NCBI GenBank assembly: GCA_964019135.1
Contig: OZ025253.1
Location: forward strand, 3,252,520-3,316,519
Direction: 5' to 3'
Source of the DNA: Arenicola marina
Taxonomy: Eukaryota; Annelida; Polychaeta; Arenicolidae
Length of the DNA: 64,000 nt
Part shown: positions 50,201 through 56,800 of the stretch, piece after piece
Layout: every line of letters starts with the position of its first letter
How positions within the stretch are numbered: the first letter of the stretch is position 1
The notes under the pieces: model-generated
The model's database searches: none
What the model was told of the DNA's origin: nothing
The model's input: only the letters and a program-made list of their open reading frames with translations
Program-made: the position numbers and the translations under genes

Positions 50201-51542
50201 ACAGCTCAATTGCTGCTTAAAATTAGAATCTGTTTGCACCATATACCATATACCGGTAAAGTATATGACAAAATGTAAAAGCTCAACTGAAAGTAACTGC
50301 CAGGGTAATAGTGCACCTCAATGTTATTCAGTGTAAGTAACCTCAGGCAAGCCCGCTTCTCTGTTACATTCCTTAGACGCTAGTAGGGAATCAACTGTAA
50401 TCATTTGATCTAGAATTATGTAATGACAACAACGCCAGAACAGATTGAGCAAGCATGGCTGACATCGGAAGAATTTTCCTGGGAGATCTCAGGTACAGTG
50501 CGCAAGATGCCTATTGGTCAGCTTTCACATGAGGCTCATGTGGCGAGGTACTCCTAAAAATCTGTCATTTTGATTAATCACATCATAGGGAGATGCTATA
50601 TAAATATTTGTCATAATTCAATATATTTTGAAGTTGCATCCCTTTTGTCACGTGACACATTTTTCGACTGCCGACCAATCAGATTTATCTCGCTCACTGT
50701 GCCTGAGATCTCGCAGGTGAATTCTCGCGATATCAGCCATGTTTGCTCAATCTGCTCCAGAGTTGGTTGTTGTCATTGCATAATTCTTCATTTGTCACGA
50801 ATACATGGCAGTACAGGTCTCATTTACTTTTTGATGGAATAAATAAATTAGTCAAATGTAGTAAATATGCGATATTGGGGGTTGAAACTGGTACCTGTCA
50901 CTCAGTTCCAGCAAGAATGGGGCACCTTGTATATTTAGTATACGTTATGAGGCCTCCTACCCCCGCCCCCCCCCCTGGCCTCCCCCTCCACTGATTTACT
51001 GTGCCTGTGGTCTCACTATATCAGTGTATTTTTCTATACTCCCCTAAGTTTTGATCAGAAATATAAAATATATCTTACTTGAATAATTTGCAACCATGTC
51101 ACAACATTTAATTGATTTATTAAATAGAACAACATTCCCCATAGCATTAACAACGCGGTGGAACAACACCATGTACTAAACTGCTAAATGTAAAATGATG
51201 AAATATACAAAGGCCGGTTGCGGCGGTTTGACAGGTGGGCGATAATAGAGTAAATTGACCTCAAACAACATGTGGCGAGTCTGGACTTTTCGAGACACAA
51301 AATTATCGCGCAGGACTTGATTCCTCACCTGAAGCTTCCAGATCCTTGGCAGCCTTCGCCGCTCGCTCCAGAGCAGCGGAATCGAAGCTGTAGGCATCGG
51401 AACGAGTCTTCTCCTGACCTTGTCCGCCCTTCCCCTGATCCCCCCCGGAGTCGTCACCGGGAAGACCGGCCGCCAGCCCCGGGAACAGGGGGGCCGTCGC
51501 CGGTATATCCTGCCCCTTCCCCATCCCGAATAGCCACGACAT
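16987..51542 (-). CDS. ATAD3: ATAD3, mitochondrial AAA+ ATPase (whole gene, 14 exons, 34.6 kb)
   Basis: All exons join with consistent phases into 615 residues, close to the 586-634 of human ATAD3 proteins. ATAD3 is an inner-membrane AAA+ protein that contacts the outer membrane and is tied to nucleoid organisation, cholesterol handling and cristae structure. The predicted order is: N-terminus starting MSWLFG; coiled coil in exons 2-5 (about 75-235); a hydrophobic segment at about 255-275 in exon 7; Walker A GPPGTGKT at 355-362 in exon 9; Walker [11 protein letters not shown] with D414-E415 in exon 11; sensor-type SNQPEQFDW in exon 12. Junctions are GT-AG. Intron 2 carries a 16-kb transposon, and five junctions are amplified as tandem arrays. 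It is head to head with AGXT, with 2.1 kb between the start codons. No polyadenylation signal was firmly placed. Confidence 0.96.
18032..18140 (-). CDS. ATAD3: ATAD3 exon 13
   Basis: 109 nt encoding [20 protein letters not shown] through KLGVAWQ, the AAA+ lid with SGREIS; acceptor GTCGCAG, donor GTATGT, phase 0. Confidence 0.96.
18680..19113 (-). repeat. Exon 12 3'-end / 5' splice-site duplication, 4 copies
   Basis: Four spaced copies of the segment encoding [18 protein letters not shown] followed by a GTGAG donor: the true exon end (19,057-19,113) and copies near 18,942-18,998, 18,805-18,863 and a degenerate one at 18,682-18,717. The 60-80-bp spacers are CT-rich on the plus strand with C-tracts. 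Periods are 115-137 bp. Confidence 0.93.
19057..19224 (-). CDS. ATAD3: ATAD3 exon 12
   Basis: 168 nt encoding [20 protein letters not shown] through LQPAMEGK; acceptor CTCTAG, donor GTGAGT, phase 2. Its 3' end and donor are repeated three more times downstream. Confidence 0.97.
19479..19601 (-). CDS. ATAD3: ATAD3 exon 11 (Walker B)
   Basis: 123 nt encoding [20 protein letters not shown] through RTGEQSN; acceptor CCTGCAG, donor GTGAGC, phase 2. A second, truncated copy of its 5' half lies 90 bp upstream in the transcript at 19,643-19,691. Confidence 0.97.
19553..19705 (-). repeat. Exon 11 5'-end / 3' splice-site duplication, 2 copies
   Basis: A 90-bp direct duplication copies the acceptor CCTGCAG and the Walker B start [16 protein letters not shown]. 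The upstream copy (19,643-19,691) then runs into V and a stop, so it is a pseudo-exon with a real-looking acceptor. Confidence 0.93.
19810..20736 (-). repeat. 44-bp array of exon 10 end plus 5' splice site, about 21 copies
   Basis: Each 44-bp monomer (minus strand) contains exon 10 sequence encoding [11 protein letters not shown], the donor GTAGGTAC, then CCAGG leading into the next copy. The copy at 20,702-20,736 is the real end of exon 10. Copies differ by only a few substitutions. Confidence 0.97.
20702..20826 (-). CDS. ATAD3: ATAD3 exon 10
   Basis: 125 nt encoding [20 protein letters not shown] through [11 protein letters not shown]; acceptor ATACCAG, donor GTAGGT, phase 2. The last 35 nt plus the donor are the first copy of the 44-bp array at 19,810-20,736. 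Any of its donors is a potential site, but only the first avoids the in-frame stop. Confidence 0.96.
21052..21177 (-). CDS. ATAD3: ATAD3 exon 9 (Walker A)
   Basis: 42 codons, [20 protein letters not shown] then the P-loop GPPGTGKT and MFAK; acceptor TATTCAG, donor GTAACC. Confidence 0.97.
21668..21724 (-). CDS. ATAD3: ATAD3 exon 8
   Basis: 19 codons, [19 protein letters not shown]; acceptor TTCTTTAG, donor GTCAGT. It aligns with the LLSRPQDALEGVVL segment. Confidence 0.92.
22097..22252 (-). CDS. ATAD3: ATAD3 exon 7 (hydrophobic segment)
   Basis: 52 codons: [20 protein letters not shown] (membrane-associated segment) through [12 protein letters not shown] and KHPVK; donor GTAGGT. Its acceptor and first 41 nt are the terminal copy of the 68-bp array that fills 22,212-26,084. 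Confidence 0.97.
22212..26084 (-). repeat. 68-bp array of 3' splice site plus exon 7 start, about 57 copies
   Basis: Each monomer (minus strand) holds a short tract TACCTTTCCCGTATGGCAG, that is an acceptor, then 41 nt of exon 7 encoding [13 protein letters not shown], then TAATGATG into the next copy. The exon-proximal copy is the true exon 7 junction. Variants include CCGTA/GCGTA at the pyrimidine tract and CGCTGG/CCCTGG in the exon part. Confidence 0.98.
26085..26513. other. ATAD3 intron 6 remainder
   Basis: AT-rich intron sequence between the 68-bp array and exon 6, with a C-tract near 26,167. No other feature was recognised. Confidence 0.5.
26514..26583 (-). CDS. ATAD3: ATAD3 exon 6
   Basis: 70 nt encoding [20 protein letters not shown] then SAT; acceptor CTTCCAG, donor GTGAGT. 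It restores phase 0 between exons 5 and 7 and matches the family's TAGTLFGEGF-type segment. Confidence 0.93.
27275..27385 (-). repeat. tRNA-derived SINE head in ATAD3 intron 5
   Basis: On the minus strand, A box TGGTGTAGTGGTTAACGCAC and B box GGGTTCGAATG are separated by about 30 nt, followed by CACCCCGGGAGGTTCCTTGG. The body sequence is shared with the degraded copy at 48,305-48,450, so this is a dispersed SINE family. Confidence 0.75.
27471..27636 (-). CDS. ATAD3: ATAD3 exon 5
   Basis: 166 nt encoding [20 protein letters not shown] through RKTIMESI; acceptor CTGACTGCAG, donor GTGAGT (phase 2). Its acceptor is the terminal copy of the 53-bp array immediately upstream in the transcript (27,627-32,440). 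Confidence 0.96.
27627..32440 (-). repeat. 53-bp array of exon 5 3' splice site, about 90 copies
   Basis: Each 53-bp monomer (minus strand) contains CTTGTTCTCTGACTGTAG then GGACC, a near copy of the real exon 5 acceptor CTTGTTCTCTGACTGCAG then AGACC, plus 30 bp with TGTCTAGTTAACA. Diverged units trail off to about 32,590. Variant monomers (TAGTCAG deletion, CCCAACAG, AAGGGTT) recur in the same order, giving higher-order repeats of about 39 units, for example 28,640 and 30,707. Confidence 0.97.
32811..32880 (-). CDS. ATAD3: ATAD3 exon 4
   Basis: 70 nt encoding [20 protein letters not shown] and MRR; acceptor TTTGTAG, donor GTATGT, phase 1. It aligns with the [11 protein letters not shown] region of the family. 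Confidence 0.94.
33177..33338 (-). CDS. ATAD3: ATAD3 exon 3
   Basis: 54 codons, [10 protein letters not shown] through [10 protein letters not shown], charged coiled coil. Acceptor CCAAAG, donor GTACTT. It lies 355 bp from the left end of the transposon that fills intron 2. Confidence 0.95.
34145..34567 (+). repeat. 26-bp subterminal array inside the MULE, about 15 copies
   Basis: Unit GATGGGGCCTGTCGGCGGTA plus ACTATA. The embedded GTCGGCGGTA is the same motif that is iterated in the terminal inverted repeats, so the array could multiply transposase-binding sites (inference). Confidence 0.93.
34590..36010 (+). repeat. 200-bp tandem repeat upstream of the MULE gene, about 6.5 copies
   Basis: Near-identical 200-bp units, each itself a diverged dimer of about 100 bp (both halves contain GAATTGCAATACG and AACTGTATTACA). 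Identity between units is so high that expansion must be very recent. The array ends 30 bp before a TATA box. Confidence 0.95.
36041..36047 (+). promoter_or_regulatory. TATA box of the MULE gene
   Basis: TATAAAA lies 63 bp upstream of the ATG at 36,110. It falls inside the longer open frame, which supports the ATG at 36,110 rather than 36,017 as the start. Confidence 0.6.
36110..38647 (+). CDS. PHD-OTU-MULE fusion protein (Mutator-like transposase)
   Basis: Intact single frame, 845 residues from the ATG at 36,110; residue numbers here count from an in-frame ATG at 36,017. A C4HC3 PHD finger at 46-94 has C46, C49, C60, C63, H68, C71, C91 and C94. An OTU-type cysteine protease domain follows at about 165-320, with GDGNCFYRA (D176, C179) and the catalytic-type H313 in PDHFAVLW. 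The second half is a MULE-type DDE transposase: D553 in [11 protein letters not shown]628 in [11 protein letters not shown]649/H652 in LLCLRHLS and E748 in NNAESMN. The C-terminus is Lys/Arg rich (nuclear localisation likely). All predicted catalytic residues are present. OTU enzymes remove ubiquitin; PHD fingers read histone tails. Together with the MULE ends it is the element's own transposase. The upstream ATG was rejected because its first 31 codons lie over the TATA box and repeat. Confidence 0.93.
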   Translation: MKPSRLGRRRVQYPCVTCTKNCLEDAIQCDKCDQWLHMSCLQLGPDEAKEWQKDDLIFLCPNCIHPDTFSYQDGLKRLASAQAEGRLLSTAESEKLLLRTYGLTSVALSSPDNSSSQIDASATIILQNIHPIILQHFRPLRVEGDGNCFYRAASLALFGTEERHQELRYRVAVEIITNKDRYGVTGSGFPAELLDPSFVLADYETYCSSTPRNGSLSDILHFYALSALIGRPIRSYFPPVSIDIPVHSRIVYGTGVRKCQEPAATLMWSKFECGMTWQVPDHFAVLWPIDSQADTCIELYSDKGPRSSTPSQPTYIDAVGESFSTFSDISLLEAHDELSAETPSASLDQDLSCRQQNSEKSHPPSVPSEPAKMPTDPGHTQVEGRFLNIQEVTERIGGTPNPLAAIPKGRKNNVYFIVARKDARPTAVYTDMLLNDSATAPRNTAHVRRVRHQEKEDSGQPSSNNIADQVAAVQNMLHEHPFVRHLLISEGKLPSVILYLDSQITQMKNLTAIGQDNVVGIDRTFNLGECFVTTTVFKCTTAIRRESAESPIFMGPMLLHWDGKYETYYGFFSHLKMLFQKTVNTSLKMDGFLLGSDEEKALTKAIHDCFPESTHLLCLRHLSENARRYMSDKVGVPTSRRDRLVSGMFHAETGLAAADDSTTFDERQMQLMEQLSDIPKMQQYCEKRLFPLIRRHVFAGKQSQTTGTSLWTNNNAESMNHVLKCAINWTPKKLPQLIEILHKIVATQYADLRRSLSGQGNFTVIPTLDRLTVSPQTWASMTTTEKDLRLKKLIQAKPQGPHVVCSKGQLRVPSVPSSAGKKPQQRKRKRADRTTSSRKKINLLQ
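38718..38723 (+). terminator. Polyadenylation signal of the MULE gene
   Basis: AATAAA 71 bp after the stop codon and before the right terminal inverted repeat. Confidence 0.6.
39023..39379 (+). CDS. THAP transposase exon 1 (THAP finger)
   Basis: 119 codons from [10 protein letters not shown], donor GTAAGC, phase 0. The ATG is chosen because the THAP fold begins within three residues of it. Confidence 0.92.
39023..46751 (+). CDS. Kolobok-type THAP transposase (whole gene, 8 exons)
   Basis: Eight exons joined in consistent phase give 774 residues with no stops. The N-terminal THAP zinc finger (1-95) shows C4, C9, C56, H59, W38 and AVPSVF at 90-95. A proline- and acidic-rich linker (120-330) leads to a zinc-ribbon-like segment ([14 protein letters not shown]) and a transposase core: D428 in [18 protein letters not shown]501 in LATDRHLM, the [10 protein letters not shown] block at 519-528, and E648 in [11 protein letters not shown]. 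These three acids are my candidates for the DDE triad. THAP fingers bind the element ends in P and Kolobok transposons. A polyadenylation signal lies at 47,067-47,072. I recognise the core as a widespread fish/invertebrate transposase family; naming it Kolobok rests on THAP plus TTAA. Confidence 0.88.
39954..40259. mobile_element. MITE-like inverted repeat in transposase intron 1 (candidate)
   Basis: CGTTTCATAAAA at the left and TTTTATGAAACG at the right are exact inverted copies about 300 bp apart, each next to a TAATAC-type sequence. AT-rich palindromes follow to 40,350. No clear target duplication. Confidence 0.4.
41725..41960. repeat. 85-bp tandem repeat, about 3 copies
   Basis: Direct units containing CAACTGAACAATGGGATCTA and CCCCTGCAGACGCAATTCAC, in intron 1 of the THAP transposase gene. 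No exon sequence in the unit. Confidence 0.88.
42420..42575 (+). CDS. THAP transposase exon 2
   Basis: 52 codons, [14 protein letters not shown] onward, acceptor GATATCAG, donor GTATGA; low-complexity linker. Confidence 0.75.
42877..42942 (+). CDS. THAP transposase exon 3
   Basis: 22 codons, [20 protein letters not shown]; acceptor ATTTTAG, donor GTAAGT; proline-rich linker. Confidence 0.72.
43269..44096 (+). CDS. THAP transposase exon 4
   Basis: 276 codons: Ser/Pro/Asp-rich linker, zinc-ribbon-like cysteines, then the first catalytic Asp in GGDGRCDS. Acceptor TATGCAG, donor GTAATG. Confidence 0.93.
44390..44530 (+). CDS. THAP transposase exon 5
   Basis: 47 codons containing [18 protein letters not shown] with the second candidate catalytic Asp. 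Acceptor TCACAG, donor GTTAGT. Confidence 0.92.
44777..44943 (+). CDS. THAP transposase exon 6
   Basis: 167 nt, [18 protein letters not shown] onward; acceptor TTGTTAG, donor GTAAGT, phase 2. Confidence 0.92.
45155..45441 (+). CDS. THAP transposase exon 7
   Basis: 287 nt, [10 protein letters not shown] through [20 protein letters not shown], with the candidate catalytic Glu; acceptor GCAACAG, donor GTTAGT, phase 1. Confidence 0.93.
45775..46140. repeat. About 118-bp tandem repeat, 3 copies
   Basis: Units containing CCTTTCATCTCCTTGCCCCG and GATCCAGATGGTGGTCAGAG, in the last intron of the THAP transposase gene. Confidence 0.85.
46429..46751 (+). CDS. THAP transposase exon 8 (terminal)
   Basis: [13 protein letters not shown] onward to TAA; basic C-terminus. 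Acceptor TTTCCCAG. Confidence 0.92.
47429..49691 (-). CDS. P2X7-like zinc-binding domain protein, 3 exons, with in-frame TGA
   Basis: Cargo gene convergent with the transposase. Exon 1 (49,367-49,691) encodes an acidic head [15 protein letters not shown] and a Cys cluster NWCR, TGA, RCDRC, ECICC; exon 2 (47,948-48,077) encodes [20 protein letters not shown] onward; exon 3 (47,429-47,597) encodes [20 protein letters not shown] and [15 protein letters not shown], then a stop. Splice phases fit throughout (207 codons counting the TGA). The pattern matches the C-terminal cytoplasmic (ballast) domain of P2X7 receptors and the stand-alone invertebrate proteins related to it; there is no channel part. 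The TGA at 49,470-49,472 falls in the Cys cluster, where the family has Cys residues. It may be a nonsense mutation, a sequencing error or, less likely, selenocysteine. Confidence 0.82.
48305..48450 (+). repeat. Degraded SINE copy
   Basis: CTTGGTGTAGTAGTTCGTGC (A-box region) then CACCCTGGGAGGTTTCTTAG, matching the SINE at 27,275-27,385; the B box is decayed. It lies in intron 1 of the P2X7-like gene. Confidence 0.65.
49176..49274. mobile_element. 99-bp hairpin MITE with 9-bp TSD
   Basis: An almost perfect palindrome: the arm starting TAGCCTGAATGTTCAGACGT is mirrored by the arm ending with its complement, around a 3-base turn. GGTGTTCAG is directly repeated on both sides (49,167-49,175 and 49,275-49,283). 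A 9-bp duplication suggests MULE mobilisation. It lies in intron 1 of the P2X7-like gene. Confidence 0.92.
50040..50116 (-). CDS. ATAD3: ATAD3 exon 2
   Basis: 77 nt between acceptor TTTAAG and donor GTGGGT. It encodes [18 protein letters not shown] and onward, matching the start of the ATAD3 coiled coil; it ends in phase 0. Confidence 0.93.
50413..50786. mobile_element. 370-bp MITE with about 88-bp inverted ends
   Basis: Left arm 50,413-50,501 and right arm 50,698-50,786 are diverged inverted copies (shared blocks AATGACAACAAC, AGATTGAGCAA, ATGGCTGA, GAGATCTCAGG). TCATTTG occurs near both outer edges, a possible but offset target duplication. It lies in ATAD3 intron 1; no coding capacity. 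Confidence 0.75.
51329..51542 (-). CDS. ATAD3: ATAD3 exon 1
   Basis: Starts at the ATG of [10 protein letters not shown] and reaches DLEAS, followed by donor GTGAGG (phase 1). The start is chosen because MSWLFG opens ATAD3 proteins across animals. Confidence 0.96.
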
Positions 51543-53655
51543 GTTTGTCCACGGGAGTCACGACTGGAATTTTGTCTTCTGAGCGTTGGTGAGGTTATAA
51601 ATGGGTGAAATCCAGCTTTAGTTTACATCAACATCCGACATGCGAACTTCACGTGTAGCAGACAAACGGAAGTCAGGTTTTGTTGCCGCTGCCGCGCGCT
51701 CTGGTGTCAGGTTTGGGAACCAACCACGTTCAGGGGTCGTTTCCACAGTCCGGACTCGAGGGCTTGTAGTGGCTTCTAGAACAGAACGCAGAAAGTATGA
51801 GAAGTCTGGACCTATACAACCGTTTCTGCTAGACAAGGGTGGTGTGAATATACCTCTCAGCAATACAGGATATTTGCTTCGCTGTCGCATTTCGGTGACA
51901 TTCCCGCGAAAATGGCCACGAAAGGCTCACCCGCCCCATATATATATAAAAATTTATATTCTTTCCGTTTACGGTCTTGATACGAGCTAAATGCAGACAA
52001 CAGATATTAATGCGTTTAATTAGTATAAATATATATTTATTTGGCACGGGCATAACATTTTTTTTAACGCTGAGCAACTATTTGAACAAGATCTAAAGAA
52101 AAAAACTGTATATATACATAATTAATGTTGTTATATAGTCAATTAATTATAAGTCGATCTCATATCACCCTCAATAAAATTCGTTCAATTTATGTTGAGT
52201 ACATGCTGACTAAATTCGTTATAACGCATAAAATATGTGCCTTGAGATATATAATCCATATACAATGTTTACATTAACTACATGGCAAGCTCCGAAAAAA
52301 TCAACAAAAAACAGGGCCAAATATGCAAATATAGTTTGATTTTCGTATTAATTTAGTTGATTGGCGTTCCCAGTCAGACATCTGTCACACTCCCACACCA
52401 CGGTTTCAACATTTGCCTATGAATTAAATCGTGATTCATGTTCGTGATTCTTTAGGAGTAATTCAACTTATAGGCCTATTTAATTATGACTAAATATTAC
52501 AGCGCACATTTTATTTAATAAACTTAACCCTCAGCGTTTTAATATTAGTCAATTTTTCAACAACCCAAAGATTCGGATGAGAATTTTTTTGCATCCACCA
52601 TTCGTGTAACATAATTTAACTCACTCCACCCCTTCGCGCGCCTCCCCGGTCCGATCACTTCGTCTCAATCTCTAATCTACGGCTGGAAATACAGCTGGAT
52701 ATAAACGATACTGAACTTATCCAAAAAGCGACACGGAACGTCGCGAAAAATGGACGTTTGACACTGACCATTTTTAAAATCGACCTTGGACCCCCCCCCC
52801 CCCCCCCCCGCTACAGGGTAAACCGTGATATTCGGAGTATATCGCACTAGAGGACAGCCTAACTATAGATCGCCAAATCTGCATATGTTGTGAAGACGTT
52901 TATTTCAGTCTACTATAGTGAGTACAGGAGCGTGTCCGGGGCGGGCTGGGGGGGGGGGGACACAAGGGGTACTTATGCCCCACCCCTGCCTAAATATAAC
53001 CGAGCCTTGTCGCTGCCTCCCCCCACCCACCCCCCCCCCCCCCCTGAAAATGAAGTGAGTGTTTTTGAAAACGCCCCTTGACTAAAGTAGTTTATCTTGT
53101 GAGTTAACCCTTTATTGCCCGGCACACACTACCCATGAACAGCGACATATGGCTCTAAATTAATGGCCGTTGTGAGTACCATCCAGTTCCTTTAGATATT
53201 CAATTCTCACCTACTTGGCCAATATCTATGCCTTAAATAATTCTGTGCAATATAGCAACATTTCTGCGATGATATACAATAAAATATATATTTGTGAGTT
53301 TATTTTTATTCAACATGTCAGCCTGCCTAGCTCACATGACCTCCTTTTCAAACTGTTGTTGTGACTGAGTGCGAACGAACCACTTCAAAAATCTAATGGG
53401 TTAAAGGGTGTGCACCCAATAGGGAATGCACCAATACCGCAGCGTACTCCTCACCGCACGCCTAAGGCGGACGCCTTTGGGATATGACTACGGCTGTGGT
53501 AGAGTCCTTGCGCCCGCATACAGGGCGACGATTTAACTTGACACTTGACGAGATAAAAAGTTTACAATACCACTCGGCGCATAAGATGCTTCACTGCTAG
53601 CGAGACGTGTCAGTAGAGGGTATCTTGAAGTTAGTCGTACACCCACAAGGACATC
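51543..53655. promoter_or_regulatory. Shared 5' region between ATAD3 and AGXT
   Basis: 2.1 kb between the two divergent start codons. It contains a 116-codon plus-strand frame at 51,640-51,990 without recognised homology, C-tracts near 52,791-52,809 and 53,017-53,043, a G-tract near 52,948-52,959, and AT-rich sequence. No TATA box or CpG-island-like core could be fixed by eye. Confidence 0.45.
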
Positions 53656-53808
53656 ATGGCTGTTTCTCCCCCGCCAGCTAACCTTCTGACACCAATGAAC
53701 TTCCCCATGAAGTTGCTCATGGGGCCCGGACCATCGAATTGCTCTCCGAGGGTGCTGGCAGCGAGCGCCCTCCCACTGTTGGGTCACCTCCACCCAGAGT
53801 TTGTCCAG
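53656..53808 (+). CDS. AGXT: AGXT exon 1
   Basis: 51 codons from [10 protein letters not shown] to HPEFVQ, donor GTAAGC, phase 0. Confidence 0.94.
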
Positions 53809-56800
53809 GTAAGCTCACCCTTAATTAACCCCCTCCCTAAAAAAAACAAAAAAACAAGCTATACGTACAGGCATTTGCACAGTGTGCCTTGTGTGAGCGG
53901 GACAGGTGTCTGAATTGGTAACGATATGTAGGCCAATAACGTTACGAAACGTAATCAATATATCTAAACTTGAAAGCATATATTTAATGATTAAATGTAC
54001 GATTCAAACTGAAGGGGTGGAGCTGGTGGGTATCAATCTTTAACAACATTAATTGCATTTTTTTACTTTTCCGTTTTAATCTGACAGTTTTTCGCCGAAC
54101 CAAACAGAACGATATATTTCTTGTAATTTTCACGACATGCTGCAAACTGCACCGACTCTTAATAAGTGCAGGCGATGTAAATCTTTTTTTTTTGCAGCGC
54201 CGAGGGATGATCTGGATGCATTATGACGACCTGTATCACGAAATACGTATGCAGGTGTGAACAATGTACCCGGCTAAGTACGGGTGCAGATTGCAGGCTG
54301 CATAATCGGCTATAAATTTCTGGTGTAATTCATTTTTTTATCGATACTTCGGTCTCTTTGCTCCCGTGGTCGATGGTTTAGTAGACCATGGAAGCCGTCG
54401 ATAGTTCGGCCTCCTTGCTCCCGTGGTCAATGCTTTGGTAGACCATGGGAGCCGTCGATACTTCGGCCTCCTTCCTGTTCGTGGTCGATGCATTGGCAGA
54501 CCATGGGAGCCGTCGATACTTTGGCCTCCTTGCACCCGTGGTCGATGGTTTAGTAGACCATGGGAGCCGTCAATACTTCGATACTTCGGTCTCCTTGCTC
54601 CCGTGGCCGATGCTTTGGTAGACCATGGGAGCCGTCGATACTTTGGCCTCCTTGCACCCGTGGTCGATGGTTTAGTAGACCATGGGAGCCGTCAATACTT
54701 CGATACTTCGGTCTCCTTGCTCCCGTGGTCGATGCTTTGGTAGACCATGGCAGCCGTCAATACTTCGGCCTCTTGCTCCCGTGGTCAATGCAATGGTAGA
54801 CCATGGGAGCCGTCGATACTTTGGCCTCCTTGCACCCGTGGTCGATGCTTTGGTAGACCATGGGAGCCATCGATACTTCGGCCTCCTTGCTCCCGTGGTC
54901 GATGCTTTGGTAGACCATGGGAGCCGTCGATACTTCGGCCTCCTTGCTCCCGTGGTCGATGCTTTGGTAGACCATAGGAGCCGTCGATACTTTGGCCTCC
55001 TTGCTCCCGTGGTCGATGCTTTGGTAGACCATGGGAGCCGTCGATACTTCGGCCTCCTTGCTCCCGTGGTCGATGCTTTGGTAGACCATGGGCGAGGTAG
55101 ATATTTCGGCCTCCTTGCTCCCGTGGTCGATACTTTGGTAGACCATGGCAGCCGTCAATACTTCGGCCTCCTTGCTCCCGTGGTCAATGCAATGGTAGAC
55201 CATGGGCGAGGTCGATACTTTGGCCTCTTTGCTGTCCGTGGTCGATGCTTTCGTAGACCATGGGAGCCGTCGATACTTTGGCCTCCTTGCTGTCCGTGGT
55301 CGATGCTTTGGTAGACCACGGGCGAGGCCGATACGTCGGCCTCCTTGCTCCCGTGGTCAATGCAATGGTAGACCATGGGAGCCGTCGATACTTTGGCCTC
55401 CTTGCACCCGTGGTCGATGCTTGGGTAGGCCATAGAAGCCGTCGATACTTCGGCCTCCTTGCTGCCCGTGGTCGATGCTTTGGTAGACCATGGGAGCCGT
55501 CGATATTTCGGCCTCCTTGCTCCCGTGGTCGATGCTTTGGTAGACCACGGGCGAGGTTGATATTTCGGCCTCCTTGCTGTCCGTGGTCGATGCTTGGGTA
55601 GACCATGGGAGCCGTCGATACTTTGGCCTCCTTGCACCCGTGGTCGATGCTTGGGTAGACCATAGAAGCCGTCGATACTTCGGCCTCCTTGCTGCCCGTG
55701 GTCGATGCTTTGGTAGACCATGGGAGCCGTCGATACTTCGGTCTCCTTGCTCCCGTGGTCAATGCAATGGTAGACCATGGGCGAGGCCGATACTTCGGCC
55801 TCCTTGCTGCCCGTGGTCGATGCTTTGGTAGACCATGGGAGCCGTCGATACTTCGGTCTCCTTGCTCCCGTGGTCAATGCAATGGTAGACCATGGGCGAG
55901 GCCGATACGTCGGCCTCCTTGCTGCCCGTGACCGATGATTTAGTAGACCATGGGAACCGTCGATATTTCGGCCTCCTTGCTCCCGTGGTCGATGCTTTTG
56001 TAGACCACGGGCGAGGTTGATATTTTGGCCTCCTTGCTCCCGTGGTCGATGCTTTGGTAGACCACGGGCGAGGTTGATACTTCGGCCTCCTTGCTCCGGT
56101 GGTCGATGGATTTTATAATCTGGTCTGCAGACGTGTTCCCGAAAACACTAATAGATTTCTTGACTTTGTTTAGCCTTTGTGTCTATTCCTTGTGTTTCAG
56201 ATCATGGATGAAGTCAAGGAAGGGATTCAATACGCCTTTCAGACAAGAAACAAGTTGACGCTGGCAATCTCTGGGACTGGTATTGTAACTTCAACTATTT
56301 GGTGCAAGAAGATGAATAATATTTTATAAGTAACATGATATTTTATATCTTAATTGCGAACACAAAATACATAAATATACTGAACTGAAATTCAGGCATG
56401 TTAAATTGGTCTACTAGCATGAGACAGAATAGGGCTTTTTGCCTATATATATGTCCATATATACATACATTCTGGCCGTTTTTTCTGTGTCAAAAATGAT
56501 GACAGATATGGCTCAAACGTTCAAGCAAGACGTTCAGGATCTATAATATATATTGAGGCAAATGGTGTTTAACGGTTTAAATACAAATACGTGAGTATTC
56601 TATGGACAGCGCACACACAGAGATTAGACAATGCTAATGATATGTGCGGGTTGTCATGGGTGCGTCATATCCCTTCAGGTCATGCTGCTATGGAGGCCGC
56701 GTGCTGTAACCTGGTGGAGCCTGGAGACAAAGTATTGGTGGCATGTACAGGAATCTGGGGTGACAGATTCTCTGACATGTCAGAAAGGCACGGTACGACT

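Noticed and set aside
51640..51990. 116-codon plus frame beside the ATAD3 start
   Set aside because: No recognisable domain, no good donor tested, ends in low-complexity AT-rich sequence; may be chance in a promoter region.
54338..55931. Long open frames on both strands ([19 protein letters not shown] and relatives)
   Set aside because: Consequence of the 57-bp unit length being divisible by 3; no start context, no homology, lies in AGXT intron 1.
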